Assembly: GCA_021847535.1 (NCBI GenBank)
Contig: JAJZMR010000023.1
Location: forward strand, 1-12,931
DNA length: 12,931 nt
Direction: 5' to 3'
Origin: a bacterium
Lineage (GTDB): Bacteria; Babelota; Babeliae; Babelales; Babelaceae
Shown: piece by piece, positions 1-6,001 of the stretch
Numbering within the stretch: position 1 is the stretch's first letter
How the letters are laid out: each line of letters opens with the position of its first letter
The notes under the pieces: model-generated
What the model saw: the letters and a program-made list of their open reading frames with translations, nothing else
The model's database searches: none
Told to the model about the DNA's origin: nothing
Translations under genes and position numbers: made by a program

Positions 1-115
1 GCCTTTATCCAGGAGAGTAGGGTGAAGCGGCCTGCCGTCCGCAGAGGCATTTTTTTTATCAAAAGCGGAACTTTTCACTTTGCTAGCAACCGGAACTTTT
101 CACGTTGGTTCGACA
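1..115. mobile_element. Probable terminal end of an IS21-family insertion sequence
   Basis: The 13-base motif CGGAACTTTTCAC occurs twice in direct orientation (66-78 and 91-103) with a 25-base period, and the block ends in TTCGACA at 115. Read from the other strand the end begins TGTCGAACC. IS21-family ends are known to carry several spaced internal repeats near a terminus starting TGT, so this fits the family. Bases 1-50 are clearly richer in G+C than the rest of the window. No istA or istB reading frame can be confirmed in the short piece visible, and the other end would lie outside the window. From 116 to 200 I see only AT-rich DNA with a -10 box and a ribosome binding site for the next gene. 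Confidence 0.45.
66..103 (+). repeat. Direct repeat pair CGGAACTTTTCAC
   Basis: Two identical 13-base copies at 66-78 and 91-103, separated by 12 bases. This layout is typical of transposase-binding repeats inside an IS end. The pair is not found elsewhere in the window by eye. Confidence 0.75.
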
Positions 116-170
116 GGCGAAAATAAAGCAATATTTCCAAAAATTATAAAATTTGATAGTTTAAAATTAA

Positions 171-191
171 TATAATGAAGAAAAATAAGGA
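171..191 (+). promoter_or_regulatory. -10 box and ribosome binding site before the macro-domain gene
   Basis: A perfect TATAAT lies at about 171-176. No good -35 box sits 16-18 bases upstream; the nearest match, TTGATA at about 153-158, is too close. A TAAGGA Shine-Dalgarno sequence at 186-191 lies 9 bases before the ATG at 201. Transcription from here would start close to the ribosome binding site, so the leader would be very short. The -10 assignment is tentative; the ribosome binding site is well placed. Confidence 0.4.
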
Positions 192-200
192 TTTACCACA

Positions 201-842
201 ATGAAAAAAACAATACTGATCGTGTTCGCAACCATCTTTTTCAAAGCAGCTTTTTGTCAAATGTCTCATACATTCACCATGGCTCCGCACACAAAGCTCG
301 TTATAGAAAAAGGTGATATAACGACATGTGCTGCTGACGCCATAGTCAATGCGGCTAACGAGCAGCTCCTTGGGGGCGCAGGGGTTTGTGGAGCAATCTT
401 TGATAAAGCTGGATGGGACCAACTACAAACTGCTTGTAATCTATATCCAGAGACTAACACTGTTCGGTGTCCCATTGGTCAAGCACGTATCACAGAAAGC
501 TTTAACCTCAAGTCATGCGGCATACGTTCTATTATTCACGCCGTTGGCCCCGATTGCAGAATCATTCACGACTCCACTCAGCAAGACGCGCTTTTAGCTC
601 AGGCTTATACAAATTCCTTACTGCTGGCAGATCAACACCACTATAAATCGATTGCGTTTCCGTTTATAAGTTCTGCTATTTACGCCTTTCCTAAAGAACG
701 GGCTGCGAGCATCGCTGTAAAAACCATACGTGAGTATGTGCACAATAACAAAACAACAATCTCTGTTATTCATTTTGTCTTATTTTCTCAAGACGATTTT
801 GACCTATTTTATAAAACTACCCAACAACTCTGTTCTGAGTAA
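201..842 (+). CDS. Secreted macro-domain protein (ADP-ribose-binding / hydrolase-like)
   Basis: 213 aa. Residues 1-19 form a Sec signal peptide (KK, then a hydrophobic stretch, cleavage likely near AAFC-Q). The remainder is one macro domain. GDI is at 38-40, the NAAN motif at 50-53, the glycine loop GGAGVCGAI at 58-66, a CPIGQARIT strand around 90-98, HAVGP at 113-117, and the second phosphate loop ISSAIYAFP at 156-164. Macro domains bind ADP-ribose, and many remove ADP-ribose from proteins or deacetylate O-acetyl-ADP-ribose. Bacterial MacroD-type enzymes usually have Asp in GGGGVDGAI; here it is Cys63, as in the alphavirus nsP3 loop GDGVC. Loop 2 has Ala where Gly is usual. Activity is therefore uncertain, although binding is likely. 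Export suggests action outside the cytoplasm, perhaps on host ADP-ribosylation. The gene sits between two mobile elements with its own ribosome binding site. The fold assignment is strong; the effector role is inference. Confidence 0.88.
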   Translation: MKKTILIVFATIFFKAAFCQMSHTFTMAPHTKLVIEKGDITTCAADAIVNAANEQLLGGAGVCGAIFDKAGWDQLQTACNLYPETNTVRCPIGQARITESFNLKSCGIRSIIHAVGPDCRIIHDSTQQDALLAQAYTNSLLLADQHHYKSIAFPFISSAIYAFPKERAASIAVKTIREYVHNNKTTISVIHFVLFSQDDFDLFYKTTQQLCSE

Positions 843-880
843 AAATTTTTTTAGTGAAAAGTCACTATGTAAAATTAAGT

Positions 881-943
881 TATAACGCCCTCATCAAACG
901 AGGGGCTTGACGGTCTGGAGCAGTCCCAAGGACTGCCGTTATA
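881..943. repeat. Structured 63-base inverted-repeat element (three-way-junction fold)
   Basis: The outer arms TATAACG (881-887) and CGTTATA (937-943) are perfectly complementary. Two hairpins sit inside: CCCTC/GAGGG (888-892 with 900-904, 7-base loop) and the 7-bp GCAGTCC/GGACTGC (920-926 with 930-936, loop CAA). Together they can form a three-way junction. No U-run follows, so it is not an ordinary terminator of the macro-domain gene. The arm TATAACG equals the first seven bases of the IS982-type inverted repeat starting at 1019, so the element may be a miniature mobile element or IS-derived relic. It could instead be a structured RNA or 3' end. I recognise no known RNA family. Confidence 0.55.
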
Positions 944-983
944 TCAATATCCTATTTAACTTCTAAAACTCGCCTTGTTCATC

Positions 984-997
984 ATAGCCCTGGCTAT
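984..997. repeat. Small hairpin ATAGCC/GGCTAT
   Basis: A 6-bp perfect stem with a 2-base loop lies between the structured element and the IS982 left end. The rest of 944-1018 shows no reading frame or other signal. Confidence 0.4.
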
Positions 998-1018
998 CCA
1001 GTTGCTCCTGATTTTTAA

Positions 1019-1035
1019 TATAACGTGAGTTCGAC
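1019..1035 (+). repeat. Left terminal inverted repeat of the IS982-type element
   Basis: TATAACGTGAGTTCGAC, an exact reverse complement of 1976-1992. Confidence 0.9.
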
Positions 1036-1045
1036 CAAAAAAAAA

Positions 1046-1906
1046 TCATGAAATAGTACGGAACTTTGAGGTTATTGAAGGTTTTTTTGGGTAAAAAGCA
1101 TAAGCAACAAGGCCTGAAAAAAGATTGGCTAAGAAAGCGCGGGCACTGCGATGCCTAGTGTGATCGATTGAAAGATGAATTTTCAAAATATCTATGACAC
1201 TTTCAACTATGCCACGCTTTGCAAGTAAGATCTTATCGCTGAATTCCATCAACTTGTTATTCATATTTGATCTGATTTTAGTGATCATGTGCAAGCCATT
1301 TTCGTAAAAATATTCAAACAATTCTTGATTCAAAAGATATCCTTTGTCTCCGTAAATATTCCCGAATAAATCGGCTAGCAGCGATTTTAGCGTTGCTGCA
1401 TTAGCGTCTGAAACATTGCCGGGCGTGAAGCTAAAGTTTAAAATATTCCCATTTTCATCGATAACAATGTGCAATTTAAACCCAAAAAACCAACCCGTAC
1501 TCGTTTTACCACGTGCAGCCATTTCTTTAAAAACTTTATTTGAATAAATGCGCCTGTTATGACAAACGACAAGCGGCGTGCTATCTACAAATGATGTTCC
1601 AGTGCATTTATTCAAATGACACAAGAGCATGGCGAATAACCCCAAATCTAAAGCCAATTCTTGCCTTAATTCAATAAAGCGGTTGTAGGAAACTAATTTT
1701 TTGAAATCTTTTTGGTTATACCGCAACACACCCCTGATATAGTAGTCTTTGAAAGTTTTGTAGCCTGAGAAATGAAAAAATACAGAAATCGTCATGATCT
1801 CTGAATTGCTTAATGATTGTTTGAAGCTTGATTTTGATGATTCGAGCCGCTTAGATTTCAGCAATTTGCAAAATTCATCAATATGGTAAAATAAGCTTAC
1901 GAGCAT
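1046..1906 (-). CDS. IS982-family transposase (DDE type)
   Basis: 286 aa, full length for the family. It catalyses cut-and-paste movement of the surrounding element. The DDE catalytic triad is visible: Asp108 in FVDSTP, Asp187 in IYGDKGY and Glu235 in GIVESVID. Family hallmarks include the SEIMTI motif near residue 35, VCHNRRIYSNKVFK around 114-127, the GKTSTGWFFGFKLH block around 133-146 and the C-terminal HTRHRSARAFLANLFSGLVAYAFYPKKPSI region. The N-terminal third is helical and probably binds DNA. The ATG at 1906 is preceded by a strong AGGAG Shine-Dalgarno sequence (1913-1917) with 6-base spacing. There is no frameshift or internal stop, so the enzyme is likely functional. It stands alone inside the IS, transcribed away from the 2029 gene. 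Confidence 0.95.
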   Translation of the reverse strand: MLVSLFYHIDEFCKLLKSKRLESSKSSFKQSLSNSEIMTISVFFHFSGYKTFKDYYIRGVLRYNQKDFKKLVSYNRFIELRQELALDLGLFAMLLCHLNKCTGTSFVDSTPLVVCHNRRIYSNKVFKEMAARGKTSTGWFFGFKLHIVIDENGNILNFSFTPGNVSDANAATLKSLLADLFGNIYGDKGYLLNQELFEYFYENGLHMITKIRSNMNNKLMEFSDKILLAKRGIVESVIDILKIHLSIDHTRHRSARAFLANLFSGLVAYAFYPKKPSITSKFRTIS

Positions 1907-1929
1907 TTTCTTCTCCTCTTTATGTTTTC

Positions 1930-1968
1930 TTTACAAGAAGATTAGTAAATGCTCGTTTTTTTACAAGA
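1930..1968 (+). repeat. Subterminal direct repeat TTTACAAGA inside the IS right end
   Basis: Nine-base copies at 1930-1938 and 1960-1968 with a 30-base period, between the transposase start and the right inverted repeat. Candidate transposase-binding or transposase-promoter sites; the function is inference. Confidence 0.5.
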
Positions 1969-1975
1969 TTTTTAC

Positions 1976-1992
1976 GTCGAACTCACGTTATA
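1976..1992 (-). repeat. Right terminal inverted repeat of the IS982-type element
   Basis: GTCGAACTCACGTTATA, an exact reverse complement of 1019-1035. Confidence 0.9.
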
Positions 1993-2028
1993 CAAACAAA
2001 AAACATCTAAAAAAACGAAAGATACTTT

Positions 2029-2508
2029 ATGAAAAAAATAAACAAAATGATAATGATGACCCTCATTGCCAACAACCTTTGCGCACAGGAAAAACAATTT
2101 GATATCGAGCACATTACAAGTATTTTAAACTCTATACCTGACACACAACTTTCTGAACAACACCGCAGCTTAAAAACCATGCTCATGCACGTATCATGCT
2201 TCCAGTCTGGATCGTGGTGGGGCAAGAAAACCACATCTTGTAATATATATGGCGGCCTTGATACATTTGTTAAAAATTGCCATAATTTTGACCCGTCATT
2301 AATGGCATTCATTTTTTCGAATGGTTTCGATCTCACTTTATCATCAAAAACCTCTCAAGAACATTTAGAAACCTTAAAATTAAACAAAGAATCCTCCTGT
2401 AATTCTTGCCAAATAGTTAAAATTTTTCTTGAGAACAAAATCGCAGGAGAAGCTGCAAAAATAAAAAAGGCGCAAGAAGAATTAAAAGCCGCTCTGCAGG
2501 GCAAATAA
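2029..2508 (+). CDS. Small secreted Cys-containing protein, function unknown
   Basis: 159 aa; I do not recognise the family. Residues 1-20 look like a Sec signal peptide (MKK start, hydrophobic MIMMTLIANNLCA, cleavage near LCAQ). The mature part has five cysteines (57, 71, 84, 124, 127), including a CNSC pair at 124-127, which would suit disulfides outside the cytoplasm. There is a WW pair around 63-64. The last 25 residues are Ala/Lys/Glu-rich and predicted helical. It shares strand, leader style and mobile surroundings with the secreted macro-domain gene, so both may serve host interaction; this is inference. The ribosome binding site is weak (GAAAG at 2017-2021). The upstream region ends after 36 bases at an IS end, so expression may depend on the insertion or be lost. 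A strong terminator follows. Confidence 0.75.
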   Translation: MKKINKMIMMTLIANNLCAQEKQFDIEHITSILNSIPDTQLSEQHRSLKTMLMHVSCFQSGSWWGKKTTSCNIYGGLDTFVKNCHNFDPSLMAFIFSNGFDLTLSSKTSQEHLETLKLNKESSCNSCQIVKIFLENKIAGEAAKIKKAQEELKAALQGK

Positions 2509-2536
2509 CTTTTTTCTCATCTGTTATGATTTAAAG

Positions 2537-2566
2537 AGGGCGGAATTATTTCCGCCCTTCTTTTTT
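2537..2566 (+). terminator. Rho-independent terminator, shared between convergent genes
   Basis: The 9-bp stem AGGGCGGAA/TTCCGCCCT (2537-2545 with 2550-2558) has a TTAT loop and is followed by a T-rich tail ending in six T. It ends the 2029 gene on +. On - the same stem lies just past the pgsA stop, but its U-run there is poor. Confidence 0.9.
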
Positions 2567-2590
2567 GCATCCCACATCATTTAAACACGC

Positions 2591-3145
2591 TTAATAATTT
2601 TTTGATTTGGAAATGTCCATCAAGTCACGTATAATACCCACTTTTTTTACGTACAGGTAAGCAGACGCATACGAGAAAAAGAGCGTTAGGCAAAAAATGA
2701 ACTGACTTACAAGCTCAACATAAAAAACATTTCGATCCACAAGAATAACGGAAAATAGCACCAACTGGAACGTAGTTTTAAGCTTGGCCGCATAGACAAC
2801 GGGTAACGAAATCTGTTTCTGCATACCATAATCACGTAGACCCATGACGAGTAATTCACGTATCCCTAAGGCAAGTGCCCACCACCAGGGGCACTGATGC
2901 GTAAAAACCGTAGCAAACATAACGGAAAAAACGAATACCTTATCGGCAAACTGATCTAAAAAAGCTCCGAGGCTACTTTGCAGTTTATAAATTCGCGCAT
3001 AATAGCCGTCTAAAAAATCAGTTAGCGCAAAAAAAATATAACAAAAAAGAACAACTCTGGCAGGCGCCTTATACACAATAAATGGCGCAAGCAAAAAAGG
3101 GGCGCCAAAAAGACGCAGTAGTGTTAAAAAATAAGCTGTATTCAT
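2591..3145 (-). CDS. pgsA: CDP-alcohol phosphatidyltransferase, likely phosphatidylglycerophosphate synthase
   Basis: 184 aa, the normal PgsA size. It would transfer a phosphatidyl group from CDP-diacylglycerol to glycerol-3-phosphate, the committed step to phosphatidylglycerol, in the inner membrane. The family signature D-x2-DG-x2-AR-x8-G-x3-D-x3-D is complete at residues 43-68 (Asp43, Asp46, Gly47, Ala50, Arg51, Gly60, Asp64, Asp68). Several hydrophobic segments fit a polytopic membrane enzyme. The N-terminus MNTAYFLTLLRL matches the usual PgsA start, supporting the ATG at 3145. That ATG lies only 5 bases (TTTTT) after the CCA of tRNA-Met, leaving no room for a Shine-Dalgarno sequence outside the tRNA. 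Other head groups (phosphatidylserine, cardiolipin-type) are possible; the fold is certain, the exact substrate likely. Confidence 0.88.
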   Translation of the reverse strand: MNTAYFLTLLRLFGAPFLLAPFIVYKAPARVVLFCYIFFALTDFLDGYYARIYKLQSSLGAFLDQFADKVFVFSVMFATVFTHQCPWWWALALGIRELLVMGLRDYGMQKQISLPVVYAAKLKTTFQLVLFSVILVDRNVFYVELVSQFIFCLTLFFSYASAYLYVKKVGIIRDLMDISKSKNY

Positions 3146-3150
3146 AAAAA

Positions 3151-3227
3151 TGGTGGCGGCGCAGGGACTCGAACCCCGGACCTACGGGTTATGATTCCGT
3201 CGCTCTAACCAGCTGAGCTACGCCGCC
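3151..3227 (-). tRNA. tRNA-Met (anticodon CAT), elongator type
   Basis: 77 nt including an encoded CCA (3151-3153). The acceptor stem GGCGGCG/CGCCGCC is perfect. The D arm is GCTC/GAGC, and the T arm has the TTCGAGT loop. The anticodon CAT is at 3191-3193 (- strand). The first pair is G-C, so it is not the initiator, which normally lacks that pair. CAT could also be the tRNA-Ile decoding AUA after lysidine modification, but the body resembles bacterial elongator Met. The anticodon stem has an A-C mismatch at its last pair (position 31-39). The gap 3228-3271 up to secD shows no clear promoter, so co-transcription with secD is plausible. Confidence 0.93.
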
Positions 3228-3271
3228 TGTATAATGTCGTATACTCTTATAAAGATACGTATATCAGCATA

Positions 3272-4678
3272 CTATATCCAAATTTTTTGTATACCCAAGG
3301 TTGAAATATAAAAATCAAAAAGTGCTCTTAAAAGCAACAATCCCGTTAAAAGTGTCGCAATAATCCCAATAATCATGGTAACAGCAAATCCTTGTATAGG
3401 CCCAGCGCCCAAATAATAGAGAACGACAGCAACTAAAAAATGCGTTATGTTTGCATCTAAAATAACTGCCAACGCACCAGAAAATCCTTCATCGACTGCT
3501 TTTTTTAAAGAAGCTCCTGAGGCCAAAAGTTCTTTAATTCGTTCATAAATCAATATTGATGCGTCAATTGCCATACCAATACTCAATACAATACCTGCGA
3601 TACCTGGCAATGTTAAAGCTGCCTGAAACCAAGAAAGCGCAAAAAGGATTAAGAGTAAATTGTACAACAGCACAATAAAGGCAAAAAGCCCTGCCATTTT
3701 ATAAAAGAAAAGACTAAACAAAAACAAAAGCACGAGCCCGATCACGCATGCAATTACACCCTGTCTAACGGCCGCTTCACCTAACGAAGGCCCAATATGC
3801 CTTTCTTCAACAACCTCAACAGGTGCCGTAAAGGCTCCAGCTCGCAACATAAGGGCAACATCTTTAGCATGCTGCATATCAAAATCACCCTCAATTTGAC
3901 CACGGTCTCGAATTGCTACGCTTACACGAGGCGCAGTAATAACTTCATTATCCAAAATCAATGCTATCGATTTACCTATATTTTTTTTGGTCAGTTGATA
4001 AAATTTTTCAGCACCCTCAGCTTTAAATTCAAAAATAATTATCGGTTGCATACTAAGGCCGCGCGCATTCCCTATTTCTGCATGCGCCGTTTTTAAAAGC
4101 TTTCCTGTAAGATCTGTATATTTGGGAACTAAATAATAAAGAGTAACTGGCCTACGTGCATAGTCGCCCTCTTTAACTTCTTTTACCACTATTTTATCAA
4201 CAGGGACGACACCATTATATTTTTTCAGCAACTCTTCTTGCGAATCAGCAACAGCATCAACCACCTTAACTTCAAGCAATGCAGACTTGCCTATCATAGC
4301 TTTTGCCTGCTCAGGGTTATGCACATTAGGAAGCTCAATAAGAATATTTTTTTCACCGTGAGCCGCAATGGTAACCTCGCCTACGCCTGATTTATCAAGA
4401 CGAGAACGAAGAACTTCAATATTATCATGAACGGCATTTTTAATAATTTCTTGAATTTCGCCTTCTGTTAACGGCTTACCAGAAGATCCACGCATTGCTT
4501 TTTCATGCTCAATCAATGCATCAGTTTTCACTTCCAAAGTAATATATGTTCCACCAACTAAATCGATTCCAAAATTTAAATTTTGACGCAAATTTAAAAC
4601 AAAATAAATACCAAAAAGTGTCACTACAAACCACGCTGTCAGTGGTGAAAAGAGAATACGTTTTAAAGAAATTGTCAT
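3272..4678 (-). CDS. secD: Protein translocase subunit SecD
   Basis: 468 aa from the ATG at 4678. SecD works with SecF in the inner membrane, using the proton gradient to pull exported proteins to the outer side after SecYEG/SecA. One membrane segment (about 14-30) is followed by the motif FGIDLVGG (36-43; the usual form is GLDLRGG). A large periplasmic domain follows, then GPSLG around 296-300, and five hydrophobic segments including VLSIGMAIDAS at 364-374. It is shorter than E. coli SecD (615 aa) but within the range of compact forms. An upstream TTG at 4684 is in frame, but the AAGGA at 4687-4691 is 8 bases from the ATG and only 2 from the TTG, so the ATG is chosen. Neither yajC nor secF is adjacent, which is unusual; tRNA genes flank it instead. 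The family call is very sure. Confidence 0.96.
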   Translation of the reverse strand: MTISLKRILFSPLTAWFVVTLFGIYFVLNLRQNLNFGIDLVGGTYITLEVKTDALIEHEKAMRGSSGKPLTEGEIQEIIKNAVHDNIEVLRSRLDKSGVGEVTIAAHGEKNILIELPNVHNPEQAKAMIGKSALLEVKVVDAVADSQEELLKKYNGVVPVDKIVVKEVKEGDYARRPVTLYYLVPKYTDLTGKLLKTAHAEIGNARGLSMQPIIIFEFKAEGAEKFYQLTKKNIGKSIALILDNEVITAPRVSVAIRDRGQIEGDFDMQHAKDVALMLRAGAFTAPVEVVEERHIGPSLGEAAVRQGVIACVIGLVLLFLFSLFFYKMAGLFAFIVLLYNLLLILFALSWFQAALTLPGIAGIVLSIGMAIDASILIYERIKELLASGASLKKAVDEGFSGALAVILDANITHFLVAVVLYYLGAGPIQGFAVTMIIGIIATLLTGLLLLRALFDFYISTLGIQKIWI

Positions 4679-4686
4679 ACTCAAAA

Positions 4687-4691
4687 TCCTT
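4687..4691 (-). promoter_or_regulatory. Ribosome binding site of secD
   Basis: AAGGA on the - strand, 8 bases before ATG 4678. It decides against the in-frame TTG at 4684. The 10-base palindrome CTTGATCAAG at 4725-4734 lies further upstream in the secD leader region; its role is unknown. Confidence 0.7.
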
Positions 4692-4799
4692 TTTAGTATA
4701 TATTTTAAAAATTTATAAACATAGCTTGATCAAGATATTGTTCTCAGCCTTTTTGTATGCAGTGCTTAAAAAAACAATTTGAAAAATCGACAAAAAAAT

Positions 4800-4885
4800 T
4801 GGTGCGGAAGAGAGGACTTGAACCTCCACGGGATTTCTCCCACAGCCACCTCAAGGCTGCGTGTATACCATTTCACCACTTCCGC
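4800..4885 (-). tRNA. tRNA-Leu (anticodon GAG)
   Basis: 86 nt including CCA (4800-4802). The acceptor stem is GCGGAAG/CTTCCGC and the anticodon stem CAGCC/GGCTG, with loop TTGAGGT giving anticodon GAG. A long variable arm (GGGA...TCCC) marks a class II tRNA, and the T loop is TTCAAGT. It reads CUC and CUU leucine codons. A run of seven U follows the CCA, without a hairpin before it. Confidence 0.95.
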
Positions 4886-4907
4886 ATCACACTCATATCT
4901 GCTGTAT

Positions 4908-4936
4908 AATTTACCAGATAACGTTTAATGTTGCAA
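4908..4936 (-). promoter_or_regulatory. Candidate promoter for tRNA-Leu
   Basis: On the - strand, TTGCAA (4931-4936) and TAAATT (4908-4913) are 17 bases apart, each matching 4 of 6 consensus bases. Transcription would begin shortly before the tRNA. It sits directly after the stop codon of the 350-aa gene. Readthrough from that gene is the alternative. Confidence 0.35.
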
Positions 4937-4937
4937 A

Positions 4938-5990
4938 TTATGCAAAAAAACCTCGCATCCATTTCCACAAAAAACTAAAAAATTGAAAAATTTGTGAAAA
5001 AAAACGAAAAACAATGTTCCCTTTTGGTTGCGCAGCAGGAACAGAAACAGTCTCAACCTTTTTTTGAACAGGTTTAAAGAAATTTATCCCACGCTCATTC
5101 AGAAGCGCCATTTCTTGCTTTATAACTGAAAACGATTTAATTATATTTTCAGATAACTCATCAAAATAACGAGTAAAATCGCCCTGTATGTATCCCAAAA
5201 TTCCATTGATATTTTCACGTGCCGCAACAATTTCCCCATAAAGCTGTTCTGCAACTTGATCGCTTAATACATGAGCAATTTTTTCATAATTTTCAAAAGC
5301 TTTCTGTTCAAAATTATGACTCGCCATAATTTGTTGCAAAAGAACGGTCATCGCCTGGTCAGCTGCTTTATATAATTCAGTCATATCATCAAGATCTTTT
5401 TTTAATTGCACAAGAACAGCCTTCGTTTCTTGATCCTGGGCAAGCTTAATGCGATCATCTGATGTTAATAGACCGGTCGCTGGCTCTGTCTGCTCAAAAC
5501 GCTCTATTTCATCAAACAAAATTTGATAAAAACCAGCAAATGCTACACCAAGTGATTGAGAAAATTCTTCCAAATGTTGGGTAAGATTATTTTTTTTGGC
5601 AATAAAAACATTTTCAAATTCACCAACTGAAGCCTCTTTTTGACGCACTTCTTGATAAACATCATGTGCATATTTAAGCACCTGTTGCTTTTTGTACCAA
5701 TTGCCGCGCGCGTATTCGGGGGACTCAAAAGAATCTTGATCTATGCTGTCAACATCATGAGAATTTTCATCTTCACCTTCTTCTTGCTGAACAATAGACT
5801 CATCAATCTCAGGTTCTTGTGGAATCATATCAGCAGCGAATAGTTCCGCCGGAGAACTCTGATTCTTACCTGTCTCATGAGCAAGCTCGCCAGTCGGCTG
5901 GACCAAAGATGTTGAATCTGGTGCACCCTCATTTTCACTCAAAGAAAACATTGGAACAAAAAGTCCGATATAAATATTTTTTTTATCCAT
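4938..5990 (-). CDS. Helical protein with acidic N-terminal region and aromatic C-terminal tail, function unknown
   Basis: 350 aa; I do not recognise a family. Residues 5-17 are moderately hydrophobic (IYIGLFVPMFSLS), too weak for a confident signal peptide. Residues 18-95 look disordered, with a strongly acidic stretch at about 57-92. Residues 98-310 are rich in Glu, Lys, Gln, Leu and Ala and look like helices or coiled coil. After a Pro-containing linker (314-324), the last 26 residues contain nine Phe and two Trp with only a few Lys/Arg, resembling an amphipathic or membrane-inserting tail. The AAGGAG ribosome binding site overlaps the stop of the upstream flavin-type gene, 11 bases away, so the two are co-transcribed. 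A membrane-attached structural or surface role is conceivable, but nothing in the sequence fixes a function. Confidence 0.8.
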   Translation of the reverse strand: MDKKNIYIGLFVPMFSLSENEGAPDSTSLVQPTGELAHETGKNQSSPAELFAADMIPQEPEIDESIVQQEEGEDENSHDVDSIDQDSFESPEYARGNWYKKQQVLKYAHDVYQEVRQKEASVGEFENVFIAKKNNLTQHLEEFSQSLGVAFAGFYQILFDEIERFEQTEPATGLLTSDDRIKLAQDQETKAVLVQLKKDLDDMTELYKAADQAMTVLLQQIMASHNFEQKAFENYEKIAHVLSDQVAEQLYGEIVAARENINGILGYIQGDFTRYFDELSENIIKSFSVIKQEMALLNERGINFFKPVQKKVETVSVPAAQPKGNIVFRFFSQIFQFFSFLWKWMRGFFA

Positions 5991-6001
5991 GAAATTGCTC
6001 C

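Larger units (their letters stand above)
1019..1992 (-). mobile_element. Complete IS982-family insertion sequence
   Basis: The element is about 974 bp with perfect 17-bp terminal inverted repeats and a single full-length transposase gene on the - strand. This length fits the IS982 family, which is around 1 kb. The ends may instead lie at 1023 and 1988, in which case TATA would be a 4-bp target duplication flanking repeats that begin ACGTGAG. No longer flanking duplication is visible. The right end stops 36 bases before the start codon of the secreted-protein gene at 2029, so the insertion probably separated that gene from its original upstream region. An intact transposase and perfect ends suggest recent arrival. 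Confidence 0.9.

Noticed and set aside
144..422. Reading frame on the - strand overlapping the macro-domain gene
   Set aside because: It lies opposite a well-supported gene, has no ribosome binding site and shows no recognisable domain.
881..943. Integron attC recombination site
   Set aside because: The ends read AAC...GTT as in attC, but each half folds on itself into a separate hairpin instead of pairing across the site as attC L and R boxes do. No integrase or second site is present.
881..943. Hammerhead ribozyme
   Set aside because: A GATGAG-like run occurs on the - strand, but the conserved CTGANGA and GAAA core pair is absent.
4679..4684. TTG start for secD giving two extra residues
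   Set aside because: The ribosome binding site is only 2 bases from the TTG and 8 from the ATG at 4678.
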